The notes: generated by a model from the sequence alone, not told the origin. A stretch of 55,855 nt of DNA from Hyphomicrobiales bacterium (GCA_900471525.1 UCEZ01000052.1:52427-108281), one strand, 5' to 3'; shown: positions 1 through 8,189, counted from the first letter of the stretch. Program-made: numbers and translations.

Positions 1-179
1 GCGATTCCGGCGCTTGCCGGCGCCGCATTCCGCACGATGGAAAAGACCATTGCCTCAGCGTCCGGCTGGGCGGCACCGGCAAGCGCCGGAATCGCAAAGA
101 CAGAGAGGGCAATCAGCGCAAACACCCATCTGCGCGCCTGCCGCAATATTCCGAGCGAATCCGTCGGACGCCGATCCAA
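1..179 (-). CDS. Secreted protein, N-terminal part only
   Basis: The reading frame starts at a TTG at 177-179 and runs off the left edge of the window, so only about 59 residues are visible. A GAGG Shine-Dalgarno lies 6 nt upstream and overlaps the stop codon of the DUF2333 gene. The product starts with basic residues, then a hydrophobic stretch (WVFALIALSVFAIPALAGA) ending in an Ala-rich cleavage-like site near residue 36, which looks like a signal peptide. The mature part begins AQPDAEAMV. I do not recognise the family. The 3-nt gap to the preceding stop places it as the last visible gene of the leftward train that starts at 7569. The start codon is inferred from the signal peptide and Shine-Dalgarno, because no ATG fits. 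Confidence 0.55.
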   Translation of the reverse strand, partial: MDRRPTDSLGILRQARRWVFALIALSVFAIPALAGAAQPDAEAMVFSIVRNAAPASAGI

Positions 180-182
180 GTG

Positions 183-1310
183 CTACCTCGCCAGAATGTC
201 GCGCATTTCAACGAGATTGGAGCGCACGCGCAGCACATAGAAACCGAGCGTCGCCAAATGGGTGGGCATGATCCAGCCGTCTTCCTTGCCGTTCGAGATG
301 ATGAAGGGCTGAATGCGCAGGGCTGCCCGCAACTGCTTGATGCTTTCGGTCCAGATCGGCGCGAGGCCGCGCTGGTTGATGATGCCGTCGAAATCGGCAC
401 CGGCGGCGGTCAGGATGCCATAGTAGCCGTAAAGCTGGCCGTATGCGAACCAGAAACGGTCATCCGCCCGGGTATCGAACCAGCCGCCGTTGAAATTCTC
501 CGAGCGCTCGCGCAGCATCGCAGACGTGCTGCCTATGGAGCTTGCGACTCGGTCCATGAACTCCAGGAAATTGTCGGCGCGCGCGTCGAAGGTCGCGGAG
601 CATTTTGCCAGTTCGTCGTTGAACGTACGAAGGTCCTTCATCGCGGCGCGATACTGCGATGGCGTCGGTGTCAGCGGGCCGAACGGCGACAGGCCGAAAT
701 ACCAGTTGGTTTCTTCATACTGCATCTTGCTGCGCACACTCTGCAGCAACGGGTTGATGCCGGACGTGCCGCGCATACGCACAAGCGAATCGACCAGTTC
801 CACGGTCGTGCGGCGCACCGCTTCATTGACACCGCGCTGGAACGAGGCCTTGTTGTCGAACCAAGGCGTCTGATCCCAATCCATGCCGAACAGGCCGGTC
901 TTGTAGAGCAGCATCGACGAGATCCAGGCGTTCTGGTTGACGTTGTAGTCAATCAGATCAGCCGTCACGTCGACGATGGCCGAGCGTTCGCAGGTATTGG
1001 CCGGAGCCGTCTGGCCGGCCGCCACCTTGACCGGAAGGCCGGCATCGTTTTTGCGGCCAGCTAGATTGTAGCGGTTTGGATAATCCGGATCGAAATTGGT
1101 CCAGGCCTGCGTCTGCCAGAAGAAATAGCCATAGAGGGCAATGAGTGCGATAAGGGCAATGCCGATCGGTCCCTTGATGATCCAAGCACGTCCGCGATAC
1201 CAGTTGGCAACGGCGATGAACGGGAAGAGAATCCAGGCAATCACGAGGCCAATGCCCCTTCCGATCGCTGCAAATACACGCTGGAAAAACGCAACGATCG
1301 GATCAAGCAT
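183..1310 (-). CDS. DUF2333 family inner-membrane protein
   Basis: A 375-aa protein with two hydrophobic segments near residues 19-36 and 46-63 and a large soluble C-terminal part, probably periplasmic. The spacing of the WFDN, SFQRGV and R-x-R-E-x-S motifs, and the C-terminal stretch ending NLVEMRDILAR, resemble the uncharacterised DUF2333 family known from Gammaproteobacteria and Alphaproteobacteria. No function is established for that family. The start is placed at the ATG at 1310, because a perfect AAGGAGG lies about 9 nt upstream and that site overlaps the previous gene by only 8 nt (ATGCTTGA). The longer frame starting at 1334 would include the Shine-Dalgarno in its coding part. It is translationally coupled to the 433-aa gene and followed after 3 nt by the secreted protein gene. 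Confidence 0.8.
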   Translation of the reverse strand: MLDPIVAFFQRVFAAIGRGIGLVIAWILFPFIAVANWYRGRAWIIKGPIGIALIALIALYGYFFWQTQAWTNFDPDYPNRYNLAGRKNDAGLPVKVAAGQTAPANTCERSAIVDVTADLIDYNVNQNAWISSMLLYKTGLFGMDWDQTPWFDNKASFQRGVNEAVRRTTVELVDSLVRMRGTSGINPLLQSVRSKMQYEETNWYFGLSPFGPLTPTPSQYRAAMKDLRTFNDELAKCSATFDARADNFLEFMDRVASSIGSTSAMLRERSENFNGGWFDTRADDRFWFAYGQLYGYYGILTAAGADFDGIINQRGLAPIWTESIKQLRAALRIQPFIISNGKEDGWIMPTHLATLGFYVLRVRSNLVEMRDILAR

Positions 1311-2604
1311 TGATATTATCCTCCTTGAGGCCATAAAGGCGTTTTCGGAACGCCACCTTGTCCTTGAGATATGTGCCGGTCAGCGTCGCCACAACATATT
1401 CCCTGAACTTTTCACTGTAATGTTCATAGGCAGCATAAAATCCCTGCTTGTCAAAGACGAAGCGGGAGACAAAATCGCGCGGCACCAGCTGCGAAATCAA
1501 TCGGTTGGTCAGCCATTGATCGGGATGTTCGGGGGCTGAGCGAACAAGCAGGAAGCGATTTTCCGGCGCCACGTCCTGCATCTTTATCGTGCCGGACGCC
1601 AGGACCGTGCGGAGCATGTTCTGAAGAAAAGGATAGGCACCATCCGAGGCGACTAGCGCCGAATTGCGGTGCATCCAGGTCTGCAGCCAGATCGAATCGA
1701 TCGCATTGATATCCGTGGTCGGGTCAGTCTGGTTGACAAGTCCGCGCAGGATCATGTCGGCGCGGTGCTGGTAGAGACCGGAGCTTTCCACCCAGGACGC
1801 CTGTGGCAGTTGCAGCCGGTTGGTCGATGCGAGGAACTCGTAGATGCGCTGATGGTCCGAGAGGCTGATATAGCCGACCTGCCAGGGCCGCGAACGACGG
1901 AACCCGGGCACCGACGGATCACAGATCACGGTGGTGGTCTTCTCATCGAGAAAAATATAGACGCCGCCGAAATGATTGGCCCAGAAGGCATCGTGACGGA
2001 AGACGAGCTGGTCAGGGACCAGCGCATTCTCGCGGATATCGCCGGTGATCTTCGCAAGCTCGACCATGCGGTTGAGCAGCGCATCGTCGGCCCATGCCGT
2101 CGGCACGGTCTTCAGCCGGTCGACAAGTGAGCGTAGTTCAGCCGCCTTGCCGAGCATGTCCTCGGCCGACAGCACGCGAAAACGCACTTCATTGATCGAC
2201 AGGAGATCGTCGATATCGTTGACGACCGATACGGAGTCCTCGATCTCGCCGTAGAGCGCATCCTTGATCGTCACGGCATTGATCGCACGCCTGTTGGCGC
2301 CGAAAAACTCGTGCATCAGCGCGGCAGTGTTCGAAAAACTCGTGTGAACGACCGGCAATTCCTCCTGGTCCGGCGTCATGATGATGAAACGGCGGTTGAC
2401 GCGGTTGGGGTCGAGATAGTCGCGGTCGCCGAGCTCGTCGGCGATCTCCGGCGAGAACCCGGTCATGTCGATCTGGAAGGACGGCAGTGCTGTCGGGCGC
2501 AGGCCAAAGCCCTGCAATGCCTTGTTGTAACGCGCAATCAGATGCGGCTCGGAAATATCGAGCAGGCGGCCGTAGATCAGTTCGGCTTCAAGGAGGCGTT
2601 TCAT
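1303..2604 (-). CDS. Conserved hypothetical protein, 433 aa (possibly DUF6638)
   Basis: A soluble, acidic protein with no signal peptide and no membrane segment. It contains conserved-looking aromatic patches, for example DAFWANHFGGVYIFLDEKTT around residues 200-225 and WLQTWMHRNSA near 310. I see no catalytic motif or nucleotide-binding loop. It resembles a rhizobial family of unknown function that I would tentatively place in DUF6638, but I cannot confirm that here. Its start (ATG at 2602-2604) lies 30 nt after the RelE-type toxin stop, with only a weak AAGG upstream. The end overlaps DUF2333 by 8 nt, so the two are co-translated. Its position between the AAA ATPase and DUF2333 suggests a partner role in the same system; this is inference from context. 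Confidence 0.72.
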   Translation of the reverse strand: MKRLLEAELIYGRLLDISEPHLIARYNKALQGFGLRPTALPSFQIDMTGFSPEIADELGDRDYLDPNRVNRRFIIMTPDQEELPVVHTSFSNTAALMHEFFGANRRAINAVTIKDALYGEIEDSVSVVNDIDDLLSINEVRFRVLSAEDMLGKAAELRSLVDRLKTVPTAWADDALLNRMVELAKITGDIRENALVPDQLVFRHDAFWANHFGGVYIFLDEKTTTVICDPSVPGFRRSRPWQVGYISLSDHQRIYEFLASTNRLQLPQASWVESSGLYQHRADMILRGLVNQTDPTTDINAIDSIWLQTWMHRNSALVASDGAYPFLQNMLRTVLASGTIKMQDVAPENRFLLVRSAPEHPDQWLTNRLISQLVPRDFVSRFVFDKQGFYAAYEHYSEKFREYVVATLTGTYLKDKVAFRKRLYGLKEDNINA

Positions 2605-2634
2605 GCGGTTCGATTGGACCTTAGCGAGGTTTCG

Positions 2635-2904
2635 TTATCGGTAGATATCGCGGCGATGCCCGATTTCGATGACCAGAACAACCAGTCGACTGTCTTGGAT
2701 TTTGCAAAGAATTCGAAAATCTCCGACCCTGTAGCGCCAGAGATCCCCAAGTTTTGAACCTTGCAAAGCCTGACCAAGCTGCCGGGGATTTTCGAGAGCC
2801 GTGACCCGGTGATAGAGAAACCCCGCAATCCGTTTCGCATCGGACTTGCTGATCTTTCGCAAGGCTTTGTCCGCAGCGTCGGTGATATCAATCGTCCAGG
2901 CCAA
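2635..2904 (-). CDS. RelE/ParE-superfamily toxin
   Basis: An 89-aa basic protein with the typical RelE layout: an N-terminal helix rich in Lys and Ala (DAADKALRKISKSDAKRI), a GLWRYRVGDFRIL core strand motif, and a C-terminal VVLVIEIGHRRDIYR strand ending in basic and aromatic residues. RelE toxins cleave mRNA at the ribosome, whereas ParE relatives inhibit gyrase. The DLWRYRVGDFRI and GHRRDIY motifs favour the RelE side. The gene overlaps the upstream antitoxin by 17 nt, the usual coupling in such pairs. It stands in the middle of an otherwise conserved-looking gene train, in the same direction, so it can be transcribed with it. The alternative frame at 2601-2891 has no domain and is a shadow. 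Confidence 0.85.
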   Translation of the reverse strand: MAWTIDITDAADKALRKISKSDAKRIAGFLYHRVTALENPRQLGQALQGSKLGDLWRYRVGDFRILCKIQDSRLVVLVIEIGHRRDIYR

Positions 2905-3121
2905 GCTCGTCTATCACCTCTTTGAGCGGCCTCGTGCCGATTTCACCTCTTTGAAGCCGCTCCAAAACCCCTTCGGCCAGATATATATCTTCAAGGTCCT
3001 CGAGATGTTCCTCGATCGCCTGACGGATATAGAATGTTGCCGTTCGGCCAGTGCGAGCCGCAAGCGCCTGCAATCTTTCATAGGTCTCGTCAGGAAGACG
3101 AATTGCTGTTTGCCTGGTCAT
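2888..3121 (-). CDS. Ribbon-helix-helix antitoxin of the RelE pair
   Basis: A 77-aa acidic protein. The N-terminal TRQTAIRLPDETYERL is a ribbon-helix-helix DNA-binding strand and helix, followed by ALAARTGRTATFYIRQAI, which gives a CopG/RelB-like fold over residues 1-50. The C-terminal 27 residues are acidic and would wrap the toxin. Antitoxins of this class neutralise the toxin and repress their own promoter; a perfect 10-bp palindrome at 3140-3149 just upstream is a candidate operator. The pair is transcribed leftward and overlaps the toxin by 17 nt. Confidence 0.85.
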   Translation of the reverse strand: MTRQTAIRLPDETYERLQALAARTGRTATFYIRQAIEEHLEDLEDIYLAEGVLERLQRGEIGTRPLKEVIDELGLDD

Positions 3122-3139
3122 GATAATTGTCCATGTGGG

Positions 3140-3149
3140 ATACGCGTAT
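3140..3149. promoter_or_regulatory. Palindrome upstream of the RelE-type TA pair
   Basis: ATACGCGTAT is a perfect 10-bp palindrome located 19 nt upstream of the antitoxin start, in the 87-nt gap between the AAA ATPase gene and the antitoxin. Its position fits an autoregulatory operator for a ribbon-helix-helix dimer. Operator function is inference. Confidence 0.35.
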
Positions 3150-3208
3150 ACCTCATAGCACGACTATCGCTTCATTGCCATAACAGGTGGGAGACGACAG
3201 CGGGTCGC

Positions 3209-5125
3209 TTACCCCTGCCACCGCCCATCCGCCTTCATCGCCTCGATCTCCCGCACCGCCTTTTCCCGCTGGCGTTCGCGGCGGATGATATCGCTCACCG
3301 CGGCATCATCGGATTTATCGGTGTAACGGAATTCGCTGTCGGCGTAGCGGTTGATTTCCTGCATGACCATCTCCAGCGTGATCGGCCCGCGCAGTTTCTC
3401 GATCATGGCTTTCTTCTCGTTATAGGCCTTGTGCATGAAGGCCTCCGGCGTCGCAAACCAGTCGTCGGGCAGGTCCACGTCCATCGCCCGCATCTTGATC
3501 GCATCGGTGATGTTCTTGATCGCCCGGCCGGTAAACCGCGGTTCCGCTTCCTTGATCATGTGCAGGTAGGAGCCGACATCCGCCAGCGTTTCGATCTTGC
3601 CCTCTTCTTTCTCGTGCCGCTCCCAGACGGCCAGCAGCCCCTCCTCCTTCGGGCGGGCATGCTCGGCGTAGGATTGCGAGACCGCTTGTCTGATTTCCTG
3701 GCCGGCGAAAAGCTGGTGTTCTCCGAGCGGGATCTTGTGGTTCTTGCCGACCAGCATGGCGAAGATGTCGATATAGTCCCCTTCCGACTGCGGCCCGTCG
3801 ACCAGCCAGCGGGCGCCGGCGCGCTGGCGCAATGCGTCATCGACGTTCTCCGGATAGTTGGAGAACATGCCAAAGGTGCAGTTGCCGCGGATCACCGTTG
3901 AGGCGCCTGCAAAGCTTTCCATCAACACCGCCGTCACCTCGTGCTGGCCGGCGGAAGCGCGATCATCCGAACGCTTGGCCGCCACCTGATCGACATCGTC
4001 GACCGTGCCGAAACCGATGGCGCGGGGGTTGATGACATTGTTGACGAATTCCTTGCAGTTCTGGCCGGATTTGCCCTGATAGGAGGAAATCTGGTCGACT
4101 CCGAAATTCTCGTAGTGGAAGGCATAACCTGCAATCTCGCAATAATCGTTGAGCAAACCAGCCAGCATCTGGATCAGGATCGTCTTGCCGGTTCCCGGCA
4201 TGCCGTCGCCGATGAAGGTGAAGAGAAAGCCGCCAAGCTCGACGAACGGGTTCATCTGCCGGTCGAAATCATAGGCCATTAGCATCTTGGCGAGCTTCAG
4301 CGCCTGATACTTTGCGATGTGGTTGCCGATGATCTCTTCCGGCTTCTTGAAGGTCATCACCAGCGGCTTGCGCTTGGCGCCGGGCGCGACATCGAAACCG
4401 TTCAGCGTGAAATCGTCCTGATCGAGCCGGATATGGACGTTTTCGAAACTGGCGAGACCTGTGAACCGCGCCTTGCGGCCGATCAAACCTTCGATAGCGA
4501 GACGCGCAAAGGCCCGTGCCCGGCTGGTCAAGGCCGCATCATCCGGAGCCCCGGCAATCGTCTTGTCGAGAGCCGAGATCATGCCCTTCAACGCATCCTG
4601 CGGTGTATCGAAGAGGAAGTCAGGCTCAGTTCCATCCTCGACCGGCTCGCCTTCACCGGCGAGCGTCGCGCCGAGATAGGCCGCGAAAGTAAAGGCCGCG
4701 ATATAGGCCGAGGCCGACAGAAGCGCCTTGAACTGTGTGGCGTCCTCCCCCGATAGCGGCGCCGTCGCATTGCGTGATTGCAGGCCCTCCAGATTGGTCT
4801 GGCGGGCAAACACATCGGCAACGGCAAGTGCCACCTGGACGCCCCGCCGCGAGCGATAAAGCAGCGCATGCTGGGCAGGAGACATCAGCGGATCGGCACC
4901 GCGCACCGACTGAATGGTTTTCGTGAGTTCAACTTCACGCGTACGGCGCTGTCCGCCGGTCGAGACGGTTGAAACGAAGCGGCGACCGGTGCCGGCCAGC
5001 GCCGTGCCGGCGGCCGGATCGTCCGCCTCCAGAATGATCAGCCGGGTAACAAGCCCTTGAGCCACGGCCTGATGCTTGGTGATGTCGTCCTCGTGCAGCG
5101 TCGTCAAGCCCGCGTTCAGTGACAT
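3209..5125 (-). CDS. AAA-family ATPase, 638 aa
   Basis: A classical AAA ATPase core occupies about residues 295-445: Walker A GMPGTGKT at 308-315, a Walker B-like TVDDVDQ with Asp376/Asp377, sensor-1 Asn in FSNYPENVDDAL near 423, and arginine-finger candidates in RQRAGAR near 434-439. The second acidic residue of Walker B is Asp instead of the usual Glu. The 290 residues before the core include a weakly hydrophobic Ala-rich helix near 138-156 and no recognised domain; the C-terminal 190 residues are charged helices. Such proteins use ATP to remodel a protein partner; the partner is not known here. The gene lies 4 nt after the 382-aa gene and upstream of the toxin-antitoxin pair. I cannot assign it to a named subfamily. 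Confidence 0.82.
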   Translation of the reverse strand: MSLNAGLTTLHEDDITKHQAVAQGLVTRLIILEADDPAAGTALAGTGRRFVSTVSTGGQRRTREVELTKTIQSVRGADPLMSPAQHALLYRSRRGVQVALAVADVFARQTNLEGLQSRNATAPLSGEDATQFKALLSASAYIAAFTFAAYLGATLAGEGEPVEDGTEPDFLFDTPQDALKGMISALDKTIAGAPDDAALTSRARAFARLAIEGLIGRKARFTGLASFENVHIRLDQDDFTLNGFDVAPGAKRKPLVMTFKKPEEIIGNHIAKYQALKLAKMLMAYDFDRQMNPFVELGGFLFTFIGDGMPGTGKTILIQMLAGLLNDYCEIAGYAFHYENFGVDQISSYQGKSGQNCKEFVNNVINPRAIGFGTVDDVDQVAAKRSDDRASAGQHEVTAVLMESFAGASTVIRGNCTFGMFSNYPENVDDALRQRAGARWLVDGPQSEGDYIDIFAMLVGKNHKIPLGEHQLFAGQEIRQAVSQSYAEHARPKEEGLLAVWERHEKEEGKIETLADVGSYLHMIKEAEPRFTGRAIKNITDAIKMRAMDVDLPDDWFATPEAFMHKAYNEKKAMIEKLRGPITLEMVMQEINRYADSEFRYTDKSDDAAVSDIIRRERQREKAVREIEAMKADGRWQG

Positions 5126-5129
5126 TGCC

Positions 5130-6278
5130 CTACACCTCGCTGATAACCTGGTTTCCGGAAATCACATGCACCTTGTAGTCGCCGAAGATCGCTGCCGCGT
5201 CGCCGGCGGCATAGAGTGCCTGATAGGCATCGTGCGGCACCAGCGCATGTTTCTCGTAGGAACTGACGCCCATGCGGGTTGCTTCGAGATTGTCGGTATC
5301 GATATGGAATTCTTCCGATGCCGGCGTTGACGAGAAAAAGCCGCGCTGGGCGGGCCGTTCGGCCTTTGAAAAAACCTCCTGCACGGTCCAGGTCAAAAGC
5401 CAGGCATTTTCGGTCTTGCGGACCTTGGACAGGATATCATTGATCTTCGCATTGTTCTCGGTGATACCGGACGAATAGAACGGTCCGAGCACGATGCGCC
5501 GCAGCTGCTTGGGATGCAGTTCCTCGAAATCCTTGTCGAGATTGGTGGCGATGGTGACAGGGGTCAGCGAATAGGCGCTGTTCTTCAGGGCGAAATCGTC
5601 GAAACTGCTGGCGAGATCCGGATTGAGCAACCCGCCGATCGGCAAGGGAATGTCGGTCTCCGGGTTGAGCTTGCCGTCGGGCGTCACCAGAAGCTTGACG
5701 ATCTTTTCCGACGAATCCTCGATGGTCGCCATGTAGATCATCGGCAGCGTGCTCGCCCCATCGAAGGCGCCCCAGCTGACGACGTAATAAGGCCGCATGG
5801 TCTTGGGATTGACGGCGACGCGGATCGTCTCGGGCAGAATGAAGGGCGAGAAGATGTCCCCCTTGCCGATCTGCTCGAGATAGAGTCGCTCGGCCATGCG
5901 CGACTGCAATTCAGTCGGGAACGCCTTCTGCCGCAGGATGAAGTCGGCCATTTCTTGACGCAGGGCGTCCGCGATGGGGATGCCCGACAATCGCTTTTCC
6001 GCCGACTGCCGGTCGTTTTCCAGTTCAAGCACATTCTGGAACACGGGAAACCCGCTTTCCGCCCGCGAGATACGGAACTGCTCGATGAAGCCGATGCGAT
6101 TTTCCCAGCAGGAGAAGGATGCCTTCAACCGCGCAAGGTAAGGTACGATCACCTCGCCGACCACCGTATTTCGGTAGAGCGGCGAGTTGCGGTCACCGAG
6201 AAAGATTTCAAGCCCGCCGAGCGCAGAGCGGATCGAGGTGAAATACTGGCCGACGGCACCTTCGGAAGCAGCGTTCAT
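5130..6278 (-). CDS. Conserved hypothetical protein, 382 aa
   Basis: A soluble protein without signal peptide or membrane helix. The first 110 residues are helical (ALGGLEIFLGDRN, VVGEVIVPYLARLKASF), while the rest looks like mixed alpha/beta with a beta-rich C-terminus ending IFGDYKVHVISGNQVISEV. I recognise no domain or catalytic signature. The stop codon is 4 nt from the AAA ATPase start, so both are almost certainly one transcription unit. A palindromic repeat of 147 bp lies 28 nt upstream of the start. Function is unknown; association with the ATPase is inferred from gene order. Confidence 0.7.
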   Translation of the reverse strand: MNAASEGAVGQYFTSIRSALGGLEIFLGDRNSPLYRNTVVGEVIVPYLARLKASFSCWENRIGFIEQFRISRAESGFPVFQNVLELENDRQSAEKRLSGIPIADALRQEMADFILRQKAFPTELQSRMAERLYLEQIGKGDIFSPFILPETIRVAVNPKTMRPYYVVSWGAFDGASTLPMIYMATIEDSSEKIVKLLVTPDGKLNPETDIPLPIGGLLNPDLASSFDDFALKNSAYSLTPVTIATNLDKDFEELHPKQLRRIVLGPFYSSGITENNAKINDILSKVRKTENAWLLTWTVQEVFSKAERPAQRGFFSSTPASEEFHIDTDNLEATRMGVSSYEKHALVPHDAYQALYAAGDAAAIFGDYKVHVISGNQVISEV

Positions 6279-6306
6279 GGCCGGACACCTCGTGTATGCG
6301 GCGATA

Positions 6307-6453
6307 TACCCCCCTCTGTCGGTGATGCCGACATCTCCCCCACAAGGGGGGAGATCATTCTTTTCCCTCGCAGCATTGAAAGAATGGCCACAGAAATCTG
6401 CGGCCGATCTCCCCCCTTGTGGGGGAGATGTCCCGGAGGGACAGAGGGGGGTA
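6307..6453. repeat. Palindromic intergenic element (RIME-like), 147 bp
   Basis: The element has perfect 14-bp outer inverted repeats at 6307-6320 and 6440-6453 (TACCCCCCTCTGTC and its complement). Inside these are perfect 27-bp inverted repeats at 6330-6356 and 6406-6432, centred on a CTCCCCC-type core, with a 49-nt loop. Elements with this CTCCCCCTTGTGGGGGAGAT core are common between genes in rhizobia and are related to the RIME class; the family assignment is from memory. It lies within a gene train, so it should be transcribed and form a very stable hairpin between the coiled-coil gene and the 382-aa gene. Confidence 0.85.
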
Positions 6454-6480
6454 ACCCTTGGCAGACTGCAAGCAAGCCCA

Positions 6481-7569
6481 TTACTGCTTCACGTAATTCG
6501 CCGAATTATGCTTGTCCATGACTGCCTGGAAACGCCGGGCAAAGGCGTCATCCGCAAGCTTCTTGCGGCGCTGGATGTCCTGGGTCGAGAGCATGTTCTT
6601 CTCGTGCATTTCCAGGAGATCGCCGATGTGGCGCTGCGAGGCAGAGCCGATGCCGGCCATGGTTTCCTCGGCTGCCGTATCGACCTGGCTGCCGAGCGTG
6701 TTGATCTTGTGGGCAACATCCTGCTGAGCGGCGGTCTTCAACGAGTCTTCCAGCGCCTTGTAAAGCACGATGCGCTGCTCGGTATCGATCGTCAGCTTGT
6801 TGATCAGCGTGTTCTGCGCGGCGATCTGGTTGTTGAGCGAATCAACGAACGTCTGGAACATCGAGGTGTAGCGCTCGTATGTCTGGCTTTCTGCGAGCAG
6901 TTCCTGTTCCTTGGCCTGCTTCTCGTTATATTCGGTCGCCAGGACCGAGCGCTCGCCCTCGAGCTGGGTGCGGGAAATTTGGTCGGTGGAGGCAGCGATC
7001 TTGTTTTCGATGTCCATCAGAAGCGGGTTCAGTTCCTCGATCCGCTTCTGGGTTTCCTGCAGGTTTGCCATCGTGCCCTTGCGTCGCTCGATCACCTGCA
7101 GCAGGCTCGCTTCGGATGTCTTGTAGCGCTGGTCGAGAACGCCCTTCTGCTCTTTCAGAATGCCGACGATCGTGTCGGACTTGGCGAGAAGTTCCTGCAG
7201 ATTGCCGGCGAGCGACATGTTGCGGACACGGTCGGTGCGCATGCGCTGCGCACTCTGCTTGGAGAAGATGCCGATGAATTTTTCGTAGCCGGTATAGCTC
7301 TTCATGCTCTCGAATTCGGAGCCGAAGGCGTTGGTGGCGTCTTCCAGGCCGATGATCAGGTCGGCGATATTACCTTCCATCACCTTCTGCTGGTTGATGA
7401 CGTCCTGGATGCGGGCATTCTCGATGTCGAAGTTCGCATCGCCCAGCTTGGTGTCCGACTTGGCGAACTGGTCGAGCACGACGGCCGACTGATTCATCTT
7501 GCCGCGCATCTGTTCGACGATACCGCGAGTTTTCTCGATTTCGCTCTCAAAATTCTGAAGTGTCGCCAT
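6481..7569 (-). CDS. Coiled-coil protein, 362 aa
   Basis: The first gene of the leftward train. Nearly the whole sequence is predicted helix with heptad-like Leu/Ile/Gln/Glu spacing, for example QVIERRKGTMANLQETQKRI and SLNNQIAAQNTLINKLT, and there is no Pro-rich break after residue 160. It has no signal peptide or membrane helix, so it is likely cytoplasmic, perhaps a filament or membrane-surface scaffold. This recalls PspA and TelA type helical proteins in general shape, but I see no family signature that would justify either name. The AGGGGGAAAAACG leader gives a good Shine-Dalgarno before the ATG at 7569. A promoter-like pair lies at 7641-7669. It is separated from the next gene by the 147-bp palindromic element. 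Confidence 0.72.
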   Translation of the reverse strand: MATLQNFESEIEKTRGIVEQMRGKMNQSAVVLDQFAKSDTKLGDANFDIENARIQDVINQQKVMEGNIADLIIGLEDATNAFGSEFESMKSYTGYEKFIGIFSKQSAQRMRTDRVRNMSLAGNLQELLAKSDTIVGILKEQKGVLDQRYKTSEASLLQVIERRKGTMANLQETQKRIEELNPLLMDIENKIAASTDQISRTQLEGERSVLATEYNEKQAKEQELLAESQTYERYTSMFQTFVDSLNNQIAAQNTLINKLTIDTEQRIVLYKALEDSLKTAAQQDVAHKINTLGSQVDTAAEETMAGIGSASQRHIGDLLEMHEKNMLSTQDIQRRKKLADDAFARRFQAVMDKHNSANYVKQ

Positions 7570-7640
7570 CGTTTTTCCCCCTGGTTGCTCCGGTGCAGAC
7601 GTACCGCGCAGCTTAATTATTCAGTCGTGACATCAGCTTA

Positions 7641-7669
7641 TATAATGGGAGCGACAAATTGAAGCACAA
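7641..7669 (-). promoter_or_regulatory. Candidate promoter of the 7.6-0 kb gene train
   Basis: On the minus strand TTGTGC (7669-7664) and ATTATA (7646-7641) are separated by 17 bp, a sigma-70-like arrangement about 70 nt upstream of the coiled-coil gene start. It sits in the 164-nt gap after the cytochrome c gene, which is transcribed in the same direction. Confidence 0.45.
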
Positions 7670-7733
7670 GCCCCAATTGCCGATTTTCAATCGCGCCGGC
7701 CTTCGACAGCTCCGCTGCCGGGCAAAGGCATGC

Positions 7734-8117
7734 CTATTTCGCAGCAGCCGCCTTCAGATAGGCAATGACGTTTTCGATATCCTGCGGTTTCTTCAGGCCG
7801 GGAAAGGACATTTTCGTGCCGGGAACCATAGCCTTCGGGCTGAGAAGATATTCCGAAAGCTCATCCTCGCTCCAGACCTTGCCATCCTCGCCGAAGGCCT
7901 TCATCGCGCTTGAATAGCTATAGCCTGCAAAGGTCGCGACCGGACGGCCGATGACGCCCATCAGGCTCGGGCCGACCCGGTTCACAGGCTCGGTCGCGGT
8001 ATGGCAGACGCCGCATTTCTTGAAAACCTGTACACCAGCCTCCGCATCGCCTGCGGCGTGGGCGAGGCCTGCTCCAAGACAGAGAAAAAGGCTGAGTGAA
8101 ACGAAACGCAGAGACAT
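7734..8117 (-). CDS. Class I c-type cytochrome, periplasmic
   Basis: A 127-aa protein with a signal peptide (MSLRFVSLSLFLCLGAGLAHA, cleavage near residue 21), a single heme-binding CGVCH motif at about residues 35-39, and the distal Met ligand in GTKMSFPG near residue 100. The GPSLMGVIGRP stretch and C-terminal AYLKAAA helix are typical of small soluble cytochromes c2/c550 that shuttle electrons to a terminal oxidase. It follows tdk on the same strand after 72 nt but has no functional link to it. The donor and acceptor cannot be told from this window. Confidence 0.92.
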   Translation of the reverse strand: MSLRFVSLSLFLCLGAGLAHAAGDAEAGVQVFKKCGVCHTATEPVNRVGPSLMGVIGRPVATFAGYSYSSAMKAFGEDGKVWSEDELSEYLLSPKAMVPGTKMSFPGLKKPQDIENVIAYLKAAAAK

Positions 8118-8189
8118 GGGCAGCTTCCCCGAACGTGGACAGGATCGCCGCCATCATGGCACGGCGCAGCCACTCGGCGATAGTCCGCC

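Noticed and set aside
6481..7569. Naming the coiled-coil protein TelA or PspA
   Set aside because: Only the general helical nature agrees; no family-specific motif could be pointed to.
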